DNA from: Bradyrhizobium sp. Leo170
GTDB lineage: Bacteria > Pseudomonadota > Alphaproteobacteria > Rhizobiales > Xanthobacteraceae
Length of the DNA stretch: 64,000 nucleotides
Reading direction: 5' to 3'
Assembly (NCBI RefSeq): GCF_004296405.1
Contig: NZ_PSRR01000001.1
Location: forward strand, 40,711-104,710
The stretch's first letter is position 1. Each line of letters starts with the position of its first letter. Shown here in pieces: positions 19,038 to 28,219 of the stretch. The notes under the pieces were generated by a model that had not been told where the DNA came from, did not search any database, and worked only from the letters and a program-made list of their open reading frames with translations. The position numbers and the translations under genes are program-made.

Positions 19038-19799
19038 TCACGTTGACTCGCCCCGCAGACCGAGGCGATCAAACAGATTGATCGGGAGTGGGAAGACCAC
19101 GGTCGAGGACCGTTCGCCCGCGATGTCGTGCAGCGCCGCGAAATAGCGTAGCTGCATCGCCTGCGGCTCCTGGGCGAGGATCCGGCCGGCCTCGACGAGC
19201 TTTTCGGCGGCCTGCTGCTCGCCCATCGCATTGATCACTTTGGCGCGTCGCAGCCGTTCCGCCTCGGCTTGCTTGGCTATCGCGCGCACCATGGTTTCGT
19301 TGAGATCGACATCCTTGATCTCGATCGACGTGACCTTGATGCCCCAGACGTCGGTCTGCTTGTCGAGGCTCTCCTGGATGTCGGCGTTTAACCTGTCGCG
19401 TTCTGCGAGCATCTCGTCGAGTTCGTGCTTGCCGAGTACCGAGCGCAGCGTGGTCTGTGCGAGCTGGCTGGTCGCGGCCATGTAATCGCCGACCTTGATG
19501 ATCGCGCGCTCGGCATCGACGATGCGAAAGTAGAGGACGGCGTTGACCTTGACCGAGACGTTGTCGCGCGAAATCACGTCCTGCGGCGGCACGACCTGCA
19601 CCATCACCCTGAGATCAACCTTCACGAGTTGCTGCACGACTGGAATGAGGATGATGAGGCCCGGGCCCTTCACGCCGGTGAAACGGCCGAGCGTAAAGAC
19701 GACGCCGCGCTCATATTCTCGCAGGATGCGAACGGCCTGGGTCAAAAAAAGGATGACGATCAGCACAAGCGCTGCATAGGTCAAGTAATCAAGCATCAT
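19038..19799 (-). CDS. Slipin (stomatin/prohibitin SPFH-domain membrane protein)
   Basis: A 253-residue SPFH protein. One N-terminal transmembrane helix ([19 protein letters not shown]) is followed by [32 protein letters not shown]-like [30 protein letters not shown] and [15 protein letters not shown], which together define the prokaryotic slipin branch. The C-terminal part ([21 protein letters not shown], given here in part as [15 protein letters not shown]) is a coiled coil used for ring assembly. It overlaps the upstream nfeD gene by 11 bases, the classic NfeD-slipin operon linked to membrane quality control or microdomains. Stop at 19038. Confidence 0.94.
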   Translation of the reverse strand: MMLDYLTYAALVLIVILFLTQAVRILREYERGVVFTLGRFTGVKGPGLIILIPVVQQLVKVDLRVMVQVVPPQDVISRDNVSVKVNAVLYFRIVDAERAIIKVGDYMAATSQLAQTTLRSVLGKHELDEMLAERDRLNADIQESLDKQTDVWGIKVTSIEIKDVDLNETMVRAIAKQAEAERLRRAKVINAMGEQQAAEKLVEAGRILAQEPQAMQLRYFAALHDIAGERSSTVVFPLPINLFDRLGLRGEST

Positions 19800-21198
19800 G
19801 ATGTATCTCCTTCGCCGGTCGGGACTGGCGCCGCACCACCAGCGTCAGATCGATGATGTTGGCGACTTCAACCACCTCGCCCGGCTTGAAGGTTTCGGTG
19901 CCGCGCGCTTGCCATCGCTCGCCGTGCGTGAAGACATGACCTTCATTCTCGGACCAATCGAGGACCTTGGCGGACAGGCCTCGCATGGCTTGCGCGCCGA
20001 CGCGGACCGGACCGCTGCGAGCGCGCCGAAGCGAACCGAGCACGACGAGAACAAAGCCGATGAACGTCGCCGTCACGATGGCGATGAGCCACCACGACAG
20101 TCGGTAGCCCGGCGCTTCGACCCTGAAGAGCATAACCGCTCCCAGCACAAAGGCGATGACTCCGCCGAGGCCGATCACGACCGTCGGGTTGAAGGCCTCG
20201 AAGGCGAGAAGCGCGATCCCGACCAGCATCAAGGCGAGGCCGGCGTAGCTGATCGGCAGCAAATTGAGGGCGTAGAGGCCCAGCAGCAGGCAGATCGTGC
20301 CGACGACGCCGGGGGCGACCGTGCCGGGGGACATGAATTCGAAGATTAGCCCGTAGACGCCAACCATCAGGAGAATGAACGCGACGTTGGGATCAGTGAT
20401 GACCGCCAGGAACCGGGAGATCCATCCAGGATCGATTATTTCGACGACGGCGTCCTTCGTCGCCAGACGTTGCGTCTTGCCACTTGCAACCTCGACAACG
20501 CGACCATCGACCTTCGCGCGCAGTTCGACCGGATCGCGTGCGATGAGATCGATGACATGTTCGTGCAACGCGCCGTTGGCGGAGAGGGTGGCGGCCTCGC
20601 GCACCGCCTTCTCGGCCCAGTCGGCATTGTGGCCACGCAGTTCGGCGAGGCTGCGGATGAGGGCGACGGCATCATTCGTCACCTTTGCCGTCATGGCATC
20701 CTTTGGCTCGTGCTGGCGGTCGCTATCCTTGCTGTCTTTGCCCTCCTTGTCCGGGGTGCCACCCGGCAGACCCGGTATCGGACCGCCAATCTGCACCGGC
20801 GTCGCCGCACCGATATTGGTGCCCGGCGCCATTGCCGCGATATGGGTTGCATAGAGAATATAGGTCCCAGCGCTTGCGGCGTGGGCTCCGGAGGGAGCGA
20901 CGTAACCGATGACAGGCACGGGCGAAGCGAGCACATCCGAGATGATCTCGCGCATGCTGGTGGTGAGACCGCCCGGTGTATTCAGACGCAGGATGACAAT
21001 GTCTGCGCGTCGTTCGGCTGCTTTGGCCAGAGCGTCCTTCACGTAACTTGCCGACGCCGGCCCGATCGCTCCGTCGAGCGAAATAGTCAGTGCAAGACTG
21101 CGGTTCTCCTCCGCTAAGCCGGGAAGGAGCGAGACAACCAGAGCGACGATTGCAATCGCCGCAACGAGGGCCGCCTTTACGGTCTGCACGGCAAGCAC
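19789..21198 (-). CDS. NfeD-family membrane serine protease (ClpP class)
   Basis: A 469-residue long-form NfeD protein, partner of the slipin encoded next. After a signal peptide (ending near residue 30) comes a ClpP-like protease domain: [18 protein letters not shown] gives the oxyanion loop and [12 protein letters not shown] the nucleophile Ser109, with a catalytic lysine expected in the [12 protein letters not shown] region. Four hydrophobic helices follow (residues about 235-370, including [11 protein letters not shown] and [14 protein letters not shown]) and then a C-terminal OB-fold NfeD domain ([15 protein letters not shown]). Archaeal relatives cleave the C-terminus of stomatin-like partners; the same role is inferred here from the operon. 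Confidence 0.92.
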   Translation of the reverse strand: MLAVQTVKAALVAAIAIVALVVSLLPGLAEENRSLALTISLDGAIGPASASYVKDALAKAAERRADIVILRLNTPGGLTTSMREIISDVLASPVPVIGYVAPSGAHAASAGTYILYATHIAAMAPGTNIGAATPVQIGGPIPGLPGGTPDKEGKDSKDSDRQHEPKDAMTAKVTNDAVALIRSLAELRGHNADWAEKAVREAATLSANGALHEHVIDLIARDPVELRAKVDGRVVEVASGKTQRLATKDAVVEIIDPGWISRFLAVITDPNVAFILLMVGVYGLIFEFMSPGTVAPGVVGTICLLLGLYALNLLPISYAGLALMLVGIALLAFEAFNPTVVIGLGGVIAFVLGAVMLFRVEAPGYRLSWWLIAIVTATFIGFVLVVLGSLRRARSGPVRVGAQAMRGLSAKVLDWSENEGHVFTHGERWQARGTETFKPGEVVEVANIIDLTLVVRRQSRPAKEIHHDA

Positions 21199-21217
21199 TC
21201 CCTTGCCAAAAATATGG

Positions 21218-21234
21218 GGTTCCGTTCCGGAACC
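21218..21234. promoter_or_regulatory. Short perfect inverted repeat upstream of nfeD
   Basis: GGTTCCG (21218-21224) and CGGAACC (21228-21234) pair perfectly around a 3-base centre, 20 bases before the nfeD start. It could be an operator or a leader hairpin. Nothing else in the roughly 250-base gap up to the regulator gene at 21451 was recognised. Confidence 0.3.
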
Positions 21235-21450
21235 TCAATGGCCACGAACCACCGCACGCGCATGCCGTTGTGCAGTGCGATAGCTGGCACTCGCTTCCAT
21301 TCTTGCAGAGCCTGAACCGATCAAGCGTGGCAAGCTTCGGCCCGGCGCACTCCTCACTTCGTTCTCGCCGGCGGCTTGTTTCTTTCGACCGGGCTGATGA
21401 TAGGCTGCTAGCCTGGGTGGAAATTTAGAAACTCCTTGGGGCTTCTCCAA

Positions 21451-24309
21451 ATGACGGCCGCATCAGGCCAGCGCCCCATCTATGCATGCGCGGGATGGGA
21501 AATCGATCTTGCCAGACGGGAATTGCGCTCTCAGGGAGCACCCGTACCTTTGGGCGGACGGGCCTTTGAAATCGTTGCAGAATTGGTCCAGGCAGAAGGC
21601 GAGCTGGTTTCCAAGAGTGATTTGACCAAGCGGGTTTGGCGGGGCGTATTCGTCGAGGAGGGCGCGCTTCGCGTGCACATCGCGGCGATCCGCAAGGCCC
21701 TCGGTCCGGATCGCGACATGCTGGCCACGACGGTCGGCCGGGGATATCGCCTTCTGGGATCATGGCTCATCCGGCATGTCGATGCGCCGGATCAGCCGGC
21801 CGCGCCCGAACTGTCGCCGTCGACCAACATTCCGGCCGCGACGTTCGATCTCATCGGTCGCGCTACGGCGATCGGTCATCTGTGGGAGCTTCTGTCAGCC
21901 TACCGAGTTGTGAGCCTCGTCGGGCCCGGCGGGATCGGCAAGACGGCGCTGGCGCTGCAGGCGGCCAGATCGCCGCCGTTCGGACTGACCGCCGACCGAT
22001 TCCTCATCGAACTGGCCTCGCTTTCAAATTCCGAACTCGTGCCTTCAGCGGTTGCCGGCGTACTCGGCATCAAACTGGAAGGTGAAGAGATCTGCGCAGA
22101 GGCCATCGCGCGTGCCATCGGAGCACGGCAATTGCTGCTCGTTTTCGACAACTGCGAGCATGTGATTGGTGCCGTAGCCAGGCTGACCGAGACCATCGTC
22201 AGCCGCTGCTCCGGCACCACCATTATCGCGACCAGCCGCGAGGCCTTGCGCATCGATGGCGAGCATGTCTATCGCGTGCCTCCGCTGGAAGTGCCGCCTG
22301 AGCCTCTGCTCGCACCGGACGCCATCTTTGAACACACCGCAGTCGAGCTGTTCATGACCAGGGCGAAGGCGCAGGGCTCTAGTTTCGAACGCGACGAGGA
22401 GAACCTTGGCGCCATCGCCGCCATTTGCCGCCGGCTGGACGGCATTCCGCTCGCGATCGAGTTTGCCGCGGCACGTGCGACGATGCTTGGCCCGCCCAAG
22501 ATTGCGGCGCTTCTGGACGATAGATTCAAATTCCTCACGACGGGCCGGCGCACCGCGCTGCCCCGGCAGCAAACGCTGCGCGCGACGCTCGACTGGAGCT
22601 ATGACCTGCTGCCGGAGGCGGAGGCGCGGGTCTTGCGGCGGCTCGGCATATTTGCCGGAGACTTCCTGCTCGACGCGGTGATTGCGGTCGCCGGCGATCG
22701 CGAGAGGGGCGAAGTCACCGACCAGCTTGCCAACCTGGTCGCCAAGTCGCTTGCCGTCGCCGACATCCGTGGCGACCGGCCGCACTACCGCCTGCTGGAT
22801 ACGACGCGCGCTTACGCGCTGGAAAAGCTCCATGGTTCCGGGGAATATCCCGACGCCGCGCGCCGTCACGCGCAATATTATCGTGGCTTCTTCGCCAATG
22901 CAGAAGCCGAAAGCGAGTTGAAGCCGCAAGCGGAGTGGCTTGCCATCTACGGCCGGCACATCGACAACGTGCGTACCAGCCTTGATTGGGCATTCTCGCC
23001 CAGCGGCGATGCGCAGACCGGCGTGGCATTGACCGCGGCCGCGGTGCCGCTGTGGGTGCAACTGTCGCTGCTCGCGGAGTGCCGCGAGCGCACTGAGTTG
23101 GCGCTGGCAAGGATCGACGAAGCCACCCCTGGCATGTCGCGCCTGCGCATGCAGCTTTCGGCGGCACGCGCCTGGTCGCTGATGTACGGCGTCGGCAGGG
23201 CTCGCGAGGCCGGTCCCGCCTGGGCCTTGGCCTTGCAACTCGCGGAGCAACTCGGCGACGCCGACTATTTGCTGCGCGCGCTGTGGGGACTGTGCATCGA
23301 TCAGTTCAACAATGGCGAGTTTCGCAAGGCGCTGGAATTCGCGTACCGCTTCGCCGAGGTCGCGGACAGCTCGAGCAACTCCGTCGACCTGATGATGGCC
23401 GACCGGCTTCTCGCCACCACGCTGCATTACCTTGGTGACCAGAACCTTGCGCATCATCACATCACGCGGACCTTGTCGCGCCTTTCGGATTTATCGCCAA
23501 AGCCGCAGGTGATCCGCTTTCGCTTCGATCTCCGGGTATCGGCGCACTATTTCCAGGCTCGCATCCTGTGGCTGATGGGGCTAGCCGACCAGGCCTTGCG
23601 CGTGGTCGAACACAACATCGAGGAAGGCCGGGCGAGCGGGCACGCCCTGACATTCTGCAGCGTGCTGGGGCAGGGCGCCTGCCCGATCACCTTCCTTGCC
23701 GGCGACCTCGATGCCGCGGAACGCTACTGTGCGCTATTGATCGAGCATACCGAGCGGCACCCGATCCGGCTGTGGAATTTATGGGCGCGCGCCTTCAGGG
23801 GCATGGTGATGGCAAGGCGTGGCGGCGTTGCCACAGGATTGCCGGTGCTGCGAAAGGCGCTCGAAGTGGCCGGCGAAGCGCGGTTCCTGCCACGCTTCCT
23901 GCTTCCGCTTGGCGAATTGGCAGCCTGTCTCGGCGAGGCCGGCGAAGTCGCGCAGGGGCTTGCCGCCGTCAATGAGGCGCTTGCGCGCTCCGAGGCGAGG
24001 GAAGAGCAATGGTACCAGGCCGAGCTGCTGCGTATCAAAGGCGAGCTGCTGCTCCGCGCCAGCGAACATCGCTCCGTTGTCGCCGCCAAGCAGTCCTTCG
24101 ACAAATCGCTCCAGGTGGCGCGTAGCCAGGGCGCGCTGTTTTGGGAGCTGAGGACGGCAATCAGTCTTGCTCGATTGAGAGCCAGTCAGGACCGTTCTGC
24201 CGACGCACACCACATCCTTGCCTCCGTGTACGGAAAGTTCACCGAGGGTTTCGAGATTTCGGACCTGCGAAACGCAAGAGCAATGCTGGCGCAGCTTTCG
24301 ACCGAGTGA
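21451..24309 (+). CDS. Winged-helix transcriptional regulator with NTPase and TPR-like domains
   Basis: A 952-residue cytosolic regulator. Residues about 10-105 form an OmpR/ToxR-type winged helix: GWEIDLARRELRSQGAPVPL, then GGRAFEIVAELVQAEGELVSK and VHIAAIRKALGPDRDMLATTVGRGYRL, the DNA-contact end. A P-loop NTPase follows with Walker A GPGGIGKTA, LVFDNCEHV as Walker B, ATSREALRIDGEHVY and GIPLAIEFAAAR, all typical of the STAND/NB-ARC-like regulators. The long C-terminus is helical with TPR character. ATG 21451 is preferred; an in-frame TTG at 21436 is possible. No partner gene is obvious: neighbours are nfeD (divergent) and the broken oxidoreductase gene. Signal and target are unknown. Confidence 0.87.
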   Translation: MTAASGQRPIYACAGWEIDLARRELRSQGAPVPLGGRAFEIVAELVQAEGELVSKSDLTKRVWRGVFVEEGALRVHIAAIRKALGPDRDMLATTVGRGYRLLGSWLIRHVDAPDQPAAPELSPSTNIPAATFDLIGRATAIGHLWELLSAYRVVSLVGPGGIGKTALALQAARSPPFGLTADRFLIELASLSNSELVPSAVAGVLGIKLEGEEICAEAIARAIGARQLLLVFDNCEHVIGAVARLTETIVSRCSGTTIIATSREALRIDGEHVYRVPPLEVPPEPLLAPDAIFEHTAVELFMTRAKAQGSSFERDEENLGAIAAICRRLDGIPLAIEFAAARATMLGPPKIAALLDDRFKFLTTGRRTALPRQQTLRATLDWSYDLLPEAEARVLRRLGIFAGDFLLDAVIAVAGDRERGEVTDQLANLVAKSLAVADIRGDRPHYRLLDTTRAYALEKLHGSGEYPDAARRHAQYYRGFFANAEAESELKPQAEWLAIYGRHIDNVRTSLDWAFSPSGDAQTGVALTAAAVPLWVQLSLLAECRERTELALARIDEATPGMSRLRMQLSAARAWSLMYGVGRAREAGPAWALALQLAEQLGDADYLLRALWGLCIDQFNNGEFRKALEFAYRFAEVADSSSNSVDLMMADRLLATTLHYLGDQNLAHHHITRTLSRLSDLSPKPQVIRFRFDLRVSAHYFQARILWLMGLADQALRVVEHNIEEGRASGHALTFCSVLGQGACPITFLAGDLDAAERYCALLIEHTERHPIRLWNLWARAFRGMVMARRGGVATGLPVLRKALEVAGEARFLPRFLLPLGELAACLGEAGEVAQGLAAVNEALARSEAREEQWYQAELLRIKGELLLRASEHRSVVAAKQSFDKSLQVARSQGALFWELRTAISLARLRASQDRSADAHHILASVYGKFTEGFEISDLRNARAMLAQLSTE

Positions 24310-24477
24310 GCCGCCTTGGCGCGATCCGCGGCTGCTCGCATCGTTCGGGTCGTACCAAGTCCCGCATTATCCGTTTTTCCGGGCCCATCCCATCGACAGC
24401 GCGCTGCTCTCGCCGCGCATGAGCTTCTCTTAATTTCCCGGTTTTTTGCGCCCGCGCGTCTTGCAACGGACGAGCGG

Positions 24478-24506
24478 TTGAGATATTTGTAATACATCAC
24501 TACTAT
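24478..24506 (+). promoter_or_regulatory. Sigma70-like promoter before the FAD oxidoreductase remnant
   Basis: TTGAGA (24478-24483) and TACTAT (24501-24506) are separated by exactly 17 bases in an AT-rich stretch that stands out from the GC-rich surroundings. It lies about 19 bases upstream of the TTG start codon at 24525, so the leader would be very short. Because the gene that it served is broken at about 25378, the promoter may now drive the livHMGF operon beyond the scar. Confidence 0.5.
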
Positions 24507-24524
24507 ACTAATGAGGACTCAACG

Positions 24525-25380
24525 TTGGACGTTCGCGGTTCCATTCGAGTTGATAGCGATGTCTTGATTGTCGGGGGTGGAGCAGCCGGTGTTGCGGCGG
24601 CTATCGCCTCTGCGCGTCAGGGGCTGAGCGTTACGCTGGTCGAGCGCTACGGTTTCTGCGGCGGCGGTGCTGTCGCCGGGCTCTCAGGCACCGTCTGCGG
24701 TCTTTACGAAGCGACGAATAATATTGCGGCGGGCCCGCAACAGGTCGTTTTCGGTTTCGCCGACGAGTTTTGTCGGAGGCTCGAGGCGATGGGAGGGCTC
24801 GGCGCGCCATTGCTCTACGGCAAAACATGGGCTCGCGTCCACGACCCGCTGGTGTGGCGTGAGGCTGCAGATGCGATGCTGCGGGAAGCAGGCGTCCGCG
24901 TCATCTTCCATGCGGTTGCCCAGTCCGTGCGAATGGAGGGCGACAAGGTCGAAGGACTTGGCATCTGGACAAAGCAGGGGCCGGTGGATGCACGCGCGAA
25001 GGTCGTGATCGACGCGAGTGGCGATGCCGATGTGGTCGCGATGGCAGGGCTGCCGAATTTCATCGGCGACAACGGCGCGGTGCAAAATCCGACGATGATC
25101 TTCCGTATGATGGGAGTCGATGTCGAGCGCTTTGTCGGCGAATACGGCGTCGACACGATCATGCCGGAGAAGGTCTCCGCGATGATCCGCGCCAAGCACA
25201 ATGCCGGCGACTACAAGCTCCCACGCGCCAAGATCTGGTTGTTTCCTACCACGCGTCCGGGAGAGCTACTGTGCAATTGCACGCGCGTGATCGGGCCGGA
25301 TGGCCGAGAGCTGAACACGCTATCTTACCGGGACTTTACCGACGCGGAAATCGAAGGTCGGCTGCAGGCTCGCGAATACC
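24525..25380 (+). pseudogene. FAD-dependent oxidoreductase, 3' part lost
   Basis: The first 285 residues of an FAD-binding oxidoreductase. A dinucleotide-binding fold opens the protein: DVLIVGGGAAGVAAAIASAR with GGGAAG, then LVERYGFCGGGAVAGLSG. Later blocks include VIDASGDADVVAMAGLPNF and LLCNCTRVIGPDGRELNTL. Family members run well past 400 residues. After GRLQAREY (to about 25378) the sequence switches to the tail of a periplasmic binding protein in another frame, so the remaining out-of-frame reading to 25517 is meaningless. Starts at TTG 24525 with a GAGGA ribosome site. Not expected to fold as an active enzyme. Confidence 0.8.
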
Positions 25381-25548
25381 GTCGACGATGTTGCCAAGAT
25401 CCGGTCTGCGTTGCTGGCCATGACTTACGACGGGTTGTGGAAGATCCGATACGACAAGACCGGGGAGGCGGTGTTCGGGTTCGACGTGGTGCATGTGCGC
25501 AAGGGCGGCTCGATTGAAATCGTCAAATACGATCCGACCAAAGAATAG
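25379..25548 (+). pseudogene. Liv-type substrate-binding protein, C-terminal remnant
   Basis: Fifty-five residues (VDDVAKIRSALLAMTYDG, then WKIRYDKTGEAVFGFDVV, ending IEIVKYDPTKE) that match the end of a type I periplasmic binding protein, where an Y-D-x-x-G-x-A-V block precedes the last strand. The signal peptide and both ligand-binding lobes are missing. It lies in a different frame from the oxidoreductase and directly ahead of livHMGF, exactly where the receptor gene of that operon belongs. So the transporter operon has lost its own receptor. Confidence 0.8.
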
Positions 25549-25566
25549 CTGAGATCGTCGCGCTTC

Positions 25567-25602
25567 GGCTTTCCCGGAATGTCTTCTTGGTCCGGGAAAG
25601 CC
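25567..25602. repeat. Strong hairpin between receptor remnant and livH
   Basis: GGCTTTCCCGGA (25567-25578) pairs with TCCGGGAAAGCC (25591-25602) over 12 bases with a 12-base loop. A second, smaller repeat (CCCCTC 25601-25606 with GAGGGG 25614-25619) overlaps its end. Hairpins between receptor and permease genes often terminate or stabilise transcripts so that the receptor is made in excess. There is no T-run, so an mRNA-stability role is as likely as termination. Confidence 0.5.
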
Positions 25603-25663
25603 CCTCCATCGATGAGGGGAGGGGCATTTGCCATGGCGTGCTCTCCTAACGGACACAGTATCC

Positions 25664-26524
25664 ATGTCGCAGCTAATTATCGGGCAGATGCTCAACGGCG
25701 TGATCGTCGGCTCGCTCTACGGCATCATCGCGCTCGGCGTGACGCTCACCTTCGGTTTGACCGGCATTGTGAATTTCGCGTTGGGCGCCTTCATGATGCT
25801 CGGCGCCTACACAACGTGGTATTTCTACGATGTGCTCGGCTTGCCGTATGCGTTGGCCGTGCTTGGCGCCGTCTGTGCCGTCAGCGTCGTCGGCTACGTC
25901 TCGGATCGCGCGCTGTTCCAATTCACGCGCGGCAATCTCGTCAATGGCTTGCTTGTGTCGATCGGCATGATCTCGGTATTCGAGGCGCTCGTGCTGGCGG
26001 CCTTCACCACGACGCCGAAGGACCTCACTTACGTGCTGCCTGGCGCGTTGAACATCGCGGGGATTATCCTTCCCAAGATCAAAATCGTTGTCTGCGTCGT
26101 CTTCCTGGCCGTGATATTCGGCACTTATCTCGCGTTGACGCGCACTTGGCTTGGCCGTGCGGCGTTCTCCTATGCGCAGAATCCCGAGGCGGCTGCGCTG
26201 ATGGGGGTTCACACCGGACGATTGCAAACGATCGTCGTCGTGTACTCGACGGCGCTCGCAGGTCTTGGCGGGGGGCTCTACGCCAGCATGTACTCCATCG
26301 AGCCGACGATCGGCTCCGGATACATTCTAAAGGCGGTGGAAGCTGCGATCCTTGCCGGCGTCGGAAGCGTCATTGGAGCGTTGGGTGGCGGCATCATTCT
26401 CGGTATCAGCGAGAACATAGGATCCGTCTTCCTTCCATCCGCCTTCCGTGACGCCTACGGGCTCGTCTTCCTGATCGCGATTCTCCTCGTTCGTCCGGGC
26501 GGCCTCTTTGGAGATCGGCCATGA
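25664..26524 (+). CDS. livH: Branched-chain amino acid ABC transporter permease, LivH type
   Basis: A 286-residue inner-membrane permease, MSQLIIGQMLNGVIVGSLYG at the N-terminus, then the LivH signature GVTLTFGLTGIVNFALGAF and the cytoplasmic loop ESM-like NPEAAALMGVHTGRLQTIV. The C-terminus contains GGGLYASMYSIEPTIGSGY and LAGVGSVIGALGGG. An in-frame ATG at 25628 exists, but ATG 25664 gives the family start. First intact gene after the receptor remnant. Overlaps livM by ATGA and belongs to livHMGF. The substrate is unknown. Confidence 0.93.
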   Translation: MSQLIIGQMLNGVIVGSLYGIIALGVTLTFGLTGIVNFALGAFMMLGAYTTWYFYDVLGLPYALAVLGAVCAVSVVGYVSDRALFQFTRGNLVNGLLVSIGMISVFEALVLAAFTTTPKDLTYVLPGALNIAGIILPKIKIVVCVVFLAVIFGTYLALTRTWLGRAAFSYAQNPEAAALMGVHTGRLQTIVVVYSTALAGLGGGLYASMYSIEPTIGSGYILKAVEAAILAGVGSVIGALGGGIILGISENIGSVFLPSAFRDAYGLVFLIAILLVRPGGLFGDRP

Positions 26525-27459
26525 GATACGCCATCGCCATCGGATTGCTCGCCGCGCTGCTGGCGCCGCTCATAGCTCATAGCGATTCGGTTCTTGCCAT
26601 TGCGATTTACGCCTTCATGGCTGCGTCGCTGGCGGTGAGCTTCAATCTGATATTCGGATTCACCGGCCAGTTGTCGATGTTCCACGCGGCATCCTTCGGC
26701 GTGTCGGCCTACATCGTCACGATCCTCGTCACGACGTTCGGCTGGAATTTCTGGTTGGCCATAGCTCCTGCCCTCGCCGTCGTTCTCATCCTGTCGCTGA
26801 TCGTTGGAACAATTTGTTTCCGGTTCAAGCTGAAAGAGTTCTACTTCGCCGTGGTCACGATGGCGTTTTCGGAGGTGCTGCGGTTGATCATTCTGAACTG
26901 GAACGGAATGACGAACGGCTCACTTGGCATCACCGTCGTGGACAGGCCGAGCCTCTGGACGCCGATTGGAAACGTTGCGATTTCGGGCGGGGTTGCCTGG
27001 TACTACCTGACGCTGGCACTGTTGGTTGTCGTATACGTCGTCTGCCATGGGGTCCTTTCGTCGTGGATCGGACGGTGCCTTGCAGCGATCCGCCTGAACG
27101 ACCAGTTAGGCGAAACCCTGGGTATCGATGTTTTCAAATACAAGCTGCTGAGCTTTGCGATCGGAAGCGTGCTCGCAGGCTTGGTCGGCGCCTTCTACGG
27201 GTTCTATTCAGGTTTCGTTGAGCCGCACTATCTCTCGATACCACTCGGGCTAGACATTATTGCGATGGTTCTGCTCGGCGGGGTTGGGTCGCTGATCGGG
27301 CCCGTGATCGGCGCCTTCGTATTGACGGCGCTTCCTCACGTCATCGAGTTGAGCGCGGAGCTCCGTATCGCGCTCTACGGTTCGATTCTGGTCTTTGTCA
27401 TCCTGGTCATGCCGAAGGGCATCGTTGGCCTGATCGGGAGCAAAAGAAATGCTGCTTGA
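26521..27459 (+). CDS. livM: Branched-chain amino acid ABC transporter permease, LivM type
   Basis: A 312-residue permease paired with the preceding LivH. The family core FNLIFGFTGQLSMFHAASFG lies near residue 40-60, followed by FRFKLKEFYFAVVTMAFSEVL (given in part: KEFYFAVVTMAFSEV), a cytoplasmic EAA-like loop RLNDQLGETLGID and the C-terminal LLGGVGSLIGPVIGAF. It starts by ATGA overlap with livH and ends 11 bases inside livG, so the operon is tightly coupled. Gene order and spacing match complete Liv transporters except for the lost receptor. Confidence 0.93.
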   Translation: MRYAIAIGLLAALLAPLIAHSDSVLAIAIYAFMAASLAVSFNLIFGFTGQLSMFHAASFGVSAYIVTILVTTFGWNFWLAIAPALAVVLILSLIVGTICFRFKLKEFYFAVVTMAFSEVLRLIILNWNGMTNGSLGITVVDRPSLWTPIGNVAISGGVAWYYLTLALLVVVYVVCHGVLSSWIGRCLAAIRLNDQLGETLGIDVFKYKLLSFAIGSVLAGLVGAFYGFYSGFVEPHYLSIPLGLDIIAMVLLGGVGSLIGPVIGAFVLTALPHVIELSAELRIALYGSILVFVILVMPKGIVGLIGSKRNAA

Positions 27460-28219
27460 TATCCGGAACCTGACCAAGCGCTTCGGCGGTCTGACAGCCG
27501 TTTCGAACGTCTCCTTCGGAATCGAGCGGGGCGAAATCATCGGAATCTTCGGACCCAACGGCTCCGGGAAGACCACGACGCTCAGTCTGATCGCGGGAAT
27601 TCTCGTGCCGACGGACGGCAGCATTGTCTGGAAAGGCAAGGATATCAGCGCGGTTCCGCCGTTTGAAGTTGCGCAGCATGGACTGGTGAAGACGTTTCAG
27701 AATCCGCAACTGTTTCCCGAGCTGACTGTCGCCCAGCACATGCGCATTGCATGTCACCTCCATATCAAACGCGCATTAGGCTTCGGTCGCGTGTGGTCAC
27801 TATTCGGAGGCATGCCCGCTGAGCTGAACGGCACGCTGACCCGCAAAATCGACCAGATGCTCGAATTGTGCAGGCTGGCCGATAAGCGAAACGAAGAGGC
27901 GGGAGCTCTGTCCTATGGGGGCGAGAAGATGTTGGGCGTCGCAATGGGAATGGTTTGCGAGCCCGAACTGCTGTTGCTCGACGAGCCGGCCTCGGGTCTC
28001 GGCCACGATGAGATCATGAACCTCGACGCGGTCCTGCGCGATTTGAGAACGCACGGGGTGACGCTCTGCATCATTGATCACAAGGTTGGGTTCCTGGGCC
28101 GGCTGGCGGATCGCTCGATCGCACTTCATCACGGCGCGGTCATCGCCACCGGAAAGACCGCAGACGTTCTCGCCAACGAAGCAGTCATCGAGGCTTATTT
28201 GGGCAAGAAGCATGCTTGA
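27449..28219 (+). CDS. livG: Branched-chain amino acid ABC transporter ATPase, LivG type
   Basis: Cytosolic ATPase, 256 residues. Walker A is GPNGSGKTT, Walker B is LLLLDEPASGLGHDE, and the signature region reads LSYGGEKMLGVAMGM, where the usual LSGGQ form is changed to SYGGE as in many LivG proteins. The LivG-specific QHGLVKTFQNPQLFPELTV block confirms the branch. Its start overlaps livM and its last codons overlap livF (ATGCTTGA). Drives the transporter together with LivF. Confidence 0.93.
   Translation: MLLDIRNLTKRFGGLTAVSNVSFGIERGEIIGIFGPNGSGKTTTLSLIAGILVPTDGSIVWKGKDISAVPPFEVAQHGLVKTFQNPQLFPELTVAQHMRIACHLHIKRALGFGRVWSLFGGMPAELNGTLTRKIDQMLELCRLADKRNEEAGALSYGGEKMLGVAMGMVCEPELLLLDEPASGLGHDEIMNLDAVLRDLRTHGVTLCIIDHKVGFLGRLADRSIALHHGAVIATGKTADVLANEAVIEAYLGKKHA

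Noticed and set aside
22045..23460. Antisense reading frame of 471 codons over the winged-helix regulator
   Set aside because: No recognisable domain; the sense frame has a full domain series.
25381..25517. Tail of the 330-codon oxidoreductase reading
   Set aside because: Out-of-frame reading of the receptor remnant; the receptor frame has family sequence instead.
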